In this document: piece by piece, positions 57,395 through 64,000 of the stretch
Position numbering within the stretch: position 1 is the first letter of the stretch
Layout: every line of letters starts with the position of its first letter
NCBI GenBank assembly: GCA_029962745.1
Contig: CM057158.1
Span: 8,507,528-8,571,527 of the forward strand
DNA: 64,000 nucleotides
Direction: 5' to 3'
DNA from: Echinometra lucunter
Lineage: Eukaryota; Echinodermata; Echinoidea; Camarodonta; Echinometridae
Notes under the pieces: model-generated
Told to the model about the DNA's origin: nothing
Database searches by the model: none
What the model saw: only the letters and a program-made list of their open reading frames with translations
Program-made: the position numbers and the translations under genes

Positions 57395-57507
57395 CTATAC
57401 AGTAAATTGGAAGAGATCAAAAAGGTCTGCCGCTCCTTCGCTGTCATCAAGATTGAAGTAATAATCTTGATCGTTAGGCGCCGGTGACAACCGTAATAAA
57501 GGATATG
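57395..57507 (-). CDS. E2F4/5: E2F4/5 terminal exon
   Basis: After acceptor atttctgcag, two bases finish a Thr codon, then 36 residues [10 protein letters not shown] ... DLFQFTV and TAG at 57397-57395. It holds the complete pocket-binding motif. Poly-C and poly-G tracts lie in the intron just upstream (about 57746-57766 and 57899-57914). Confidence 0.9.
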
Positions 57508-58730
57508 CTGCAGAAATAAGAAAAAAGAAAGAATGTCAAGTTTAGACAAACTAACCATCATATTGTACAAAGTCTTTGAATTTCAGTTTTCAAAGAATTT
57601 TGCCAAGCAAGCTTGCAAATTCCATTATTATCATTAACTACAAATACATCTAATTCACCAAACTATTGCTTACATACAAGCTACAGGTAAAATGAAAAGC
57701 CCCATGCTTTTACTTTCATGGCATAAATATTCTACATACATGCAGCCCCCCCCCCCCCCCCCCCCCATTTTTAAATACAGTCCTCATTTTCTTCAAACAC
57801 ATCGTATTTCTTGTCCTATATATTTTCCTTTTGGTCTAAAATGCACTTGTTGAATACTGAATTATCTTTTTCCCTTAGCCTGCATCAGTTCTTCGAGAGG
57901 GGGGGGGGGGGGGATAATAAGACAAGCTCTATCTCAAAGTTCATTGTTTCTTTCCTTGACAAAGCATTACATAAGCTCCAAAGCAAATGCTTCACTACAT
58001 GTTCCTAACCTTAGAAGTACCCCTACATGACTGAGAATTCTTTTAGTCACTTCCCATTGTTCTCACTCTGCTTTAGGCTCTTTTGTTTTGAGATTCTAAT
58101 CTGTCTTTTGTATAGGGCCTCCTGGGGAGGGTGGAAGTATTGATTACTAGATCAAGTTCATGGTAGTGATCTTTTCTTTACTAACAACAGACAAGATGAA
58201 CTGATCACTATTCATTGTGTTCCACTGAAAACATCAATGCTTTCTACTGCATACCAGTGCTTCAGTGACAAACATACAGGCCACCATACTTGTTGTGATC
58301 ACACAAACTTTATAAGGGCATTCATGACCTTTCAAACTCATCATGCAACATACAATTTCCTAATGATACCATTATATCAACTCCCACGGCTTCACTTCAT
58401 TTAGAGTTTCAACCATTCTTTAATTATAATATTTTGTTCTTGAATAGCACATGCCACATTATGACTTAACATCTCTATAGACTTCTAAAAGGATTTGGAT
58501 GTTCTTTGCCAAAAAGCTTTTCATTCTCAATGGTTAATGTTTAGAAAGAGCAGAATTTTGAAACAAAATTGTAAATAATTGGGACCAAGCAGGCTATAAG
58601 CTAGCTTGACGGAAGCTGAATGCCACATCTTGAGAAGTAAACTTACTGTCAGAATCTGCAAAGTCATCCATATATGTTCCTTCTTTATATGGATCAAATA
58701 GCATATCTGTTTGAAGATCCTTTAGACTCT
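57395..58730 (-). CDS. E2F4/5: E2F4/5-type transcription factor, C-terminal part (two exons, gene incomplete in window)
   Basis: Joining 58730-58647 and 57507-57395 gives 64 C-terminal residues in phase. The end, [19 protein letters not shown] then SEGAADLFD, is the E2F4/E2F5 pocket-protein-binding segment. The family consensus DYxFxLxxxEGxxDLFD is fully kept. This motif binds p107/p130 (RB family) and places the gene with the repressor-type E2Fs that hold cell-cycle genes off in G0/G1. The winged-helix DNA-binding, DP-dimerisation and marked-box exons are not found up to 64000. They presumably lie further upstream on the minus strand, behind an intron that contains the hAT-like element. Confidence 0.88.
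58647..58730 (-). CDS. E2F4/5: E2F4/5 penultimate exon
   Basis: Eighty-four bp between acceptor tcctcaacag and donor gtaagt, encoding [20 protein letters not shown] then DDFADSD, in phase with the last exon. The acidic, hydrophobic composition suits a transactivation region. Sequence support is weaker than for the last exon. Confidence 0.75.
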
Positions 58731-58779
58731 CTGTTGAGGAAAATCAAAGAAGGCATATAAATGTCAGTATGAAGATATA

Positions 58780-59235
58780 TACAGTCAAACCTGCTTTAGT
58801 GCCACCTGCACAGAAAGACTGCTGTCTGTAAAGACCACACTTTTTTGGTTTCCGTTGGATAGTCTATCCTCATTAAAGCAACAGTGAACTGACCCTTACA
58901 GCGCCAACTTACGGCTACTCAAATCCAGAGACTCTTAGAAACATTATATCCTTTGTGGCTTCTCATGAATTTCCTTAGTATGAATACAAATACATTTTAA
59001 CAGATGCTATTCAAAAAATAAAGCTCACATTGATCAGAATAGAGCATGCTGGGAGCAAAAAGGGGACAAAATCAGTAGTTTAGGACTGAGAGGGCACTAT
59101 TTCAAAATCCCATACAAGGGAGCCAGTTTGCTCTGGCTTTAAGACATGCATTAGAGGAACATGTTCATAAAGACCACCTGCTCATGAGGACTGCTATCGT
59201 CTCCTCTAGACGGTCTTTAAATATTTTTCACTGTA
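58780..59235. mobile_element. pogo/mariner-like MITE (TACAGTCAAACC)
   Basis: TACAGTCAAACCTGC on the left and the inverted TACAGTGAAAAATA on the right are bounded by TA. Inside, ctttagtgccacctgc and aaagaccacctgctcatgag are related words. It starts 50 bp upstream of the E2F4/5 exon acceptor (minus strand). Confidence 0.6.
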
Positions 59236-59598
59236 CATCTGAATGGCAAAATATCCAATGGAAAAAAAAAGAAAAAAAAAAAGCCTATGCAGTACTTTTA
59301 TAACCCAGTTGCCACTTTAAATAAAATTATTCAATTAGGACTCAAGAAGCCTTCTCATGATGATCATAAAAAATGTTTAAAGGCTTTCTTAAGTAAAAAA
59401 TGACTTGCAAATGCATCAAGGTTTAGAGATTCAATTGCACAATATTCAGTCAAGAAGTTAATAGGGTTTGAATCCCAGCCTGGCACTAACATCAGCCGCT
59501 CTCAATCCAAGTGCAAATGGGTACTTGTTGAACTCGGACACTACATTAAAACCATTTGGTTATATAAGGGATATCACTATAGGAACAAGGAGGATCAC
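59236..59598. other. non-coding DNA with a B-box-like word
   Basis: gggtttgaatcccagcc at 59463 resembles a tRNA B box and may be a SINE trace. No A box or tRNA fold is found. Confidence 0.4.
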
Positions 59599-59862
59599 TA
59601 AAGGTGCAATCACACATCGCCAATTCAGACGGTGGTTAACAGTGGTTCGGCAATCCGCCGTGAACCACCAAAGACCGTGTTAACACTGTACACAAACCCT
59701 AGTCATCCGTCACCCTTCCGCCATGAACCCTGTTGTTCACATTGTATTGAAAACCTATTCAAAACGCGTCTGAAGGCTTTCTGCCATCGCTTCGACACGG
59801 TTCACGGCAAGTCTCAAACCGCCGTAACCGCCGTCTAAATCAGGGATGTGTGATTGCACCTT
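59599..59862. mobile_element. MITE with AAGGTGCAATCACACATC termini
   Basis: aaaggtgcaatcacacatc at the left is matched by the inverted gatgtgtgattgcaccttt at the right, and tcagacggtggtta pairs with taaccgccgtcta inside. About 264 bp and rich in CCGCC/GGCGG words. ORFs that cross it are not genes. Confidence 0.75.
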
Positions 59863-60960
59863 TGGCAACAGACATGAGCGCTACATACACCTAAAATACT
59901 AATTGATATTCAAAACCATGAGTCTTGTATGACCTTCATAAGAGTACAATGATCGAATTGTAACAAATGTAGGTTAAAAAAATTAATGGCAGCAGACATG
60001 AGATTGATACAGCTGTGAAAGAAGACACTGCCAGCATGATTTTTTACACCTTCACTGTGTGGAAGTGGAAGATCCTATTTCTATCACCTTGTAATTCAAT
60101 GCTACTTATGTAGATCACATGCTCAACATATACTGCACCGACATTAGGAGAGAATATATACACATGCATACAGATTGTACACTTAATATATTTCGTAATT
60201 CCAACTTTATAGAAGTCATTCAGCTTAACGAATTCATACATGACTACTTTTTATGGGTTTCAACAGTTTTGCTTTACTTTAGGATAACAATGAAATCTTC
60301 AGTTTTAAAGGCTACGTAGTACAGGTAACCCTCTAAAAACTTGCGATCAGATTTCTTTGCTTTGGGTTGAAAAAATAGCGAGACACTAGCGAATCTATGA
60401 TGCTTTTCAGTTGTTTCCTCCTCAAGTTAAGATTAAACAAACATGAGGTAAAAAATAGTTTAAATGCTAGGCCAGAGATGTAAACTCCAGCACTGTCCAT
60501 GTGGCCTATACAGCAACTGCACATGTGCAAATCATACTCTGACTGTGAGGGTTAGTGTGTGTGACAAACTAGGTAACTCAGTACGAAGCATTTTAGTTAT
60601 AGTATGATGCGAATCGTCAGCGTGGAAGAATCCAAATACATGGCAGTGTTTGGTCAAAATCCAGCATTCTCGTCAGATATTTACACTAAAATTCACCAAA
60701 AATCATAAATGGAAAATCAAATCGTCTCGTAAATCTTTTGGTACAAGGTAAATAATGCAGTGCTAAATTTTTAATTTGCTATCGAAATTGTACTAAAGCT
60801 TTATATACGACATAACATTGAAGACTACCTTTCCCTTTCAATATTTTAAACAGACAAGATTACACAAAGAACAGTGTATTTATATGGGGACATAAGATTT
60901 GGCGTACATGTTAGAAAAAGAGAAAACCTCATGGAGTATTAGGTATAAAGTAGATATAGT
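59863..60960. other. non-coding DNA, probable E2F4/5 intron
   Basis: No exon recognised on the minus strand. Confidence 0.45.
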
Positions 60961-60997
60961 TTGGTGATCAGGGAAAAAATTAATTTTTTTATTTCGG

Positions 60998-61095
60998 GGG
61001 CTCCAATTCAAGTTTTATACAATTTTTCGGGGGCTACTTTTTCAACTTTCGGGGGCTACTTTTCCCATTTCGGGGGCTACTATTTTCGGGGGCTA
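60998..61095. repeat. subterminal CGGGGGCTAC repeat array of the hAT-like element
   Basis: Five copies of TTTCGGGGGCTACT-like units are spaced 20-33 bp apart, just inside the left terminus. Confidence 0.8.
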
Positions 61096-61109
61096 GTTTG
61101 AAGTTAAAC

Positions 61110-61600
61110 ATTACAGATTTGTTGATTTATCACAAGAACAAGCAAGTTTCATGTATATAATGACCTCTATCACCCTTTGGCCTTTGACCTTGAGTCCCCA
61201 AAATCTAATCAGGTCATTGTCCTTCCCATATGCATTCATGAGCCAAGTTTGAAGTTGATCCGTCAAAAGGTTACTAAGTTATCGCAAGAACGAACCATTT
61301 CTATGTACAAAATGACCTTCATGACCTTTGACCTTTGACCTTGATTTCCCCAAATTTATTCAGACATTGTCCCTCCCATATACATACATGATGCAATTTT
61401 GAAGTTGATCTGTCAAATGGTTGAGTTATTGCAACAATACATTTCTATCTACATGACCTCTATGACCTTTGACCTTTGACCTTGAGACCCAAAAATTTGA
61501 TCGACCATTATCCCTCCCATATGCATACATGAGCCAAGCTTGAAGTTGATCCATCATATGGTTACTGAGTTATTGCAAGAATGATCCATTTCTATGTACA
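61110..61600. repeat. tandem repeat of about 140-150 bp with triple TGACCT half-sites
   Basis: Three and a partial fourth unit each run: TGACCT-rich block, ccctcccatatgcatacatg, agccaagtttgaagttgatc, cgtcaaaaggttactgagtt, attgcaagaa. In units 2 and 3 TGACCT occurs three times with one-base spacers (61322-61341 and 61462-61482), the DR1 layout. Unit 1 is degenerate. Period 151 then 141 bp. Related TGACCTTTGACC repeats are, from general knowledge, widespread in marine invertebrate genomes. Confidence 0.85.
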
Positions 61601-61604
61601 TGGA

Positions 61605-61907
61605 GGTGTGCTCATAAATATTCATATGTGGTGTGAATATTTATGAGCATCATCTACCTAGCTGATTGTGCAATCACTAACCAATAAAGATGTATATCAT
61701 TTTTTACCTACAGTTGTAACTATAGCACCACACGTATGTGGAGGTGCTTTAAATATTCACAATATCTGAAGTGATAGATATTCATATCTGAAGCTCATAA
61801 ATATTCATATCTAACTTGAATATTCATGAGTGTCTCCCTACACGTGATTTGAAAATACTAACCATGAAAGATATATATTAAGTTTTGTATAAAGCTTGAG
61901 CACACCC
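61605..61907. repeat. AT-rich element with GGTGTGCTCA ends and duplicated hairpins
   Basis: A perfect 10-bp inverted repeat GGTGTGCTCA / TGAGCACACC encloses two diverged tandem copies of a block. Each begins with a hairpin (GCTCATAAATATTCA with its inverse) followed by ctaacca...aaagat-ata. It lies within the hAT-like element. Confidence 0.6.
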
Positions 61908-62782
61908 ATTGAATAATTGAGCCAAAAAAGCTTTCACCAAGAGCTTGGCTGTATCATTGCTCCCAGAGTTCATGCAACGGGGCCGGCAGTCCTAGTTGCA
62001 TTGACGGGAAAGATTCATGCAACTGATGGAAGAACGCATGATCAAGCGCATATGCCATGTGCCATGCACGTACTTACATGTTTATGGAGATCGTTTCATC
62101 TGTGTGTGGGAATGTGACGTCATCACTGCGCGAAAGCGCACGTACGGGGGATAATGACTTCCATTCATTCATGTGTATTTTTTCACAATTTGGCATGCCT
62201 ATTTCCTACATTGTCTATTCTGTTGCAGTTTTTCCAGTGTAATGGTATACTTTTCTAGAAAATATAATACCTATTTGAATTTTTAAAATTAATCACAAGT
62301 CATACTCATTTTTTTCCTTTCTTTTATTCTGTTCTGACTTGGGGCTTCCCGAATGAAATTACTCCATTCACGTGCGTGTTGAATGGGCAGTACTTGGCTC
62401 AGAATATCGGAAATAGGGAGATAAAAATGCTATTATCTACAGAGTATTACATTCATTTTGCAAATTACTGGAATGTAATAAAATTTATAGATATTTTCAA
62501 ACAACTGTGAAGTCGCTCGAGGCCATTGTGACTAAATATTGATCCTATAATCATTATTCATCAGCAAACCGCGGCTCATTCAGGGAAGCGCAACGGCCGA
62601 GACAGCACACCGAGAGTCCCGGCTCTGGCAAAAGCCGACTTCGCGTAGACTCAGCGGCCCATTGTAGGAATGAAAAAATTGAGAATTTTAGCTTATTACT
62701 CTAGATAAGACAATTAAAAATCTTTTTCACATTAGGATGACATAATACAAATATTTCTTATTGTAATGCTGATATTTACACA

Positions 62783-62991
62783 TCAACTTGATAGGCGGAC
62801 CTGCAAATGCATGTATCTTAAGCTGAGCTGGTCCCTACACATCCGAAAAAACAAAGGGAAGTTGCCATCCCCCAGCGAAATGGGGCTGCCTTTTGAGGCC
62901 GACTCGTAGGGCAGTACTCTTGTGGCGTTGCGATGAAAAGCCGTTTTAGCTGCTTGCTGTCTGATATCAAAGTCGTTCGTGTCTGAATTAT
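62783..62991 (-). pseudogene. open frame of 68 codons behind an acceptor-like site, inside the hAT-like element (unknown)
   Basis: On the minus strand ctctgtctgcag is followed by an open frame NSDTNDFDIRQQAAKTAF ... up to TGA at 62785-62783. It is GC-richer than its surroundings. I do not recognise the product. It could be a captured host exon, a decayed transposase piece or chance. Confidence 0.2.
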
Positions 62992-63884
62992 CTGCAGACA
63001 GAGGACTTGTTAATTTAATTAAAAATTATGAAATATTATCCACGGGAATATTCCAAAGCTTATAGTCGACATAAACATGATTCCTAGCACATAATGGCCA
63101 TTTACAAACCTGTCTTCGAATGTGATAGCAAAATAAGGAAAAAATTCATATTTTAGCATTAGATTTCATGCCCGCTGGCTCTGCTAGATAAAATGAGTAT
63201 TAGAAGTGGTTCGTGTCAACCTAATTTACATATGCTGAACAATACTATTTGTTCTGATAAAAATTTTGAAAAACTGCAGTGTTCAAAATTTGACCAAAAT
63301 TTCAATATTTTGTATTTTTACTGTAATTACACAATTATTTTAACATTTTAAAGCGTATGTTTGTCAAAACTTCTGGACGCTATGTGAAATTGTTATCGAA
63401 TTATTTTGAAAGAGCCTGAACATACATATTCAGTAGATGAATATACATGATATTTAAATTACCTATCCTTGTCTGTGAATTTTGATTGGTTAATTTTTCA
63501 TACCATTTCTTTTTGTTTCCGATATTTTTGATCAGCTGTTTGATAACCGAACGCGCGCATTATGCAAATGAGCAAAATGTCAGCGCCCGCAAGTGAAATG
63601 CAGTGTAAGTACGTGCATGTGCTTCATCAGGGCTTTCCAACAGTGCTGAAACTTTCCTGCAAAATGCGATTGGTTCAGGAACGGACTTGCTCGATTCCCA
63701 CCAATAACTTTCGGGGGCGATTTCCTGATTTTCCGTCGCCCCCGAAATCGTTTTTTCGGCCTATTTCGGGAGCTCTTTCAGGCGTTTCCGGGGCGAATTC
63801 GCCCGCCGCCCCCGTGTATTTTTTTCCCTGTTGGTGATTAAAATGATAAACGAGAGAAAGTAAGAGGTATGTGGAAAAAAGGCC

Positions 63885-64000
63885 ATGGGGCCCGTTGCAT
63901 AAAACTTACTATAATAGTAACTTTGCTATTATAGTAACTGTTCATGGAATACTAGAATTTGAGTGGCTGTTGAGCAACATGCCATACTCAACAGCCAATC
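63885..64000. mobile_element. palindromic MITE of the GTTGCATAAAACTTAC family, cut by the window edge
   Basis: ggggcccgttgcataaaact and the following ctataatagtaa words match 54030-54201. The loop with attggctgttgag-like text and its start of inversion is present, but the right arm lies beyond 64000. Confidence 0.8.

Larger units (their letters stand above)
60969..63830. mobile_element. 2.86 kb hAT-like element with 8-bp target duplication, no transposase seen
   Basis: The left end CAGGGAAAAAATTAA and the inverted right end CAGGGAAAAAAATACA are flanked by a perfect octamer TTGGTGAT (60961-60968 and 63831-63838). CAGGG-type ends with 8-bp duplications define the hAT superfamily. Both ends carry clustered CGGGGGC words (60998-61095 and, inverted, 63708-63810), like subterminal transposase-binding repeats. 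Inside are a TGACCT-rich tandem array, AT-rich hairpins and a small GC-rich region, but no recognisable hAT transposase frame, so it looks non-autonomous. It lies upstream of the E2F4/5 exons, probably in an intron. Confidence 0.75.

Noticed and set aside
59463..59480. B-box-like gggtttgaatccc as a tRNA gene
   Set aside because: No A box at the right distance upstream and no cloverleaf could be drawn.
60333..60530. Minus-strand ORF as a further E2F4/5 exon
   Set aside because: No E2F domain residues and no suitable acceptor/donor pair in phase with the exon at 58730.

Overview
This is a 64 kb piece of AT-rich animal nuclear DNA. Its genes have small exons, GT-AG introns and one GC-AG intron. 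The other DNA is dominated by short inverted-repeat transposons, poly-G/poly-C runs, microsatellites and many copies of the palindrome TACATGTA. This texture, with the protein sequences, points to a marine invertebrate deuterostome. A sea urchin or other echinoderm is my best guess, but that is an inference. Nothing suggests bacterial or viral DNA: there are no operons, no long ORFs and no CRISPR array. Three conserved genes can be read with confidence. (1) TRAPPC2L, plus strand, four exons, 21142-29359, 138 aa, complete: a subunit of the TRAPP vesicle-tethering complexes. (2) PABPN1, minus strand, six coding exons, 44810 down to 36118, 238 aa, complete: nuclear poly(A)-binding protein with an acidic N-terminus, a coiled coil, one RRM and an Arg/Gly-rich tail ending in YSPY. 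(3) The last two exons of an E2F4/5-type transcription factor, minus strand, 58730 down to 57395, carrying the pocket-protein-binding motif. Its DNA-binding and dimerisation exons are not visible and presumably lie beyond 64000. TRAPPC2L and PABPN1 converge, with about 6.8 kb between their stop codons. PABPN1 and E2F4/5 are in tandem on the minus strand. The three genes do not form an obvious pathway.

Layout. 1-20 kb: no confident gene; a series of MITEs and foldback elements, several with clear target-site duplications, plus tandem repeats. 20-30 kb: CpG-rich TRAPPC2L promoter and gene, with a 4.1 kb first intron full of nested elements. 30.9-32.3 kb: a three-copy tandem repeat with TG and GA microsatellites. 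33-36 kb: probable PABPN1 3' UTR or intergenic DNA. 36.1-44.8 kb: PABPN1, then a possible distant 5' UTR exon near 48.1 kb. 46-57 kb: intergenic, repeat-rich. 57.4-64 kb: the 3' part of E2F4/5 and its upstream intron, including a 2.86 kb hAT-like element (60969-63830).

The most notable non-gene content is the transposon collection: TTAA-flanked piggyBac-like MITEs, hAT-like elements with 8-bp duplications, a long-TIR element with a 9-bp duplication, TA-flanked mariner/pogo-like MITEs, and a foldback element made of alternating inverted minisatellite units with 6-bp duplications. Several are nested, so their order of insertion can be read. The 2.86 kb hAT-like element contains a tandem array of triple TGACCT half-sites, which match the DR1 nuclear-receptor consensus.
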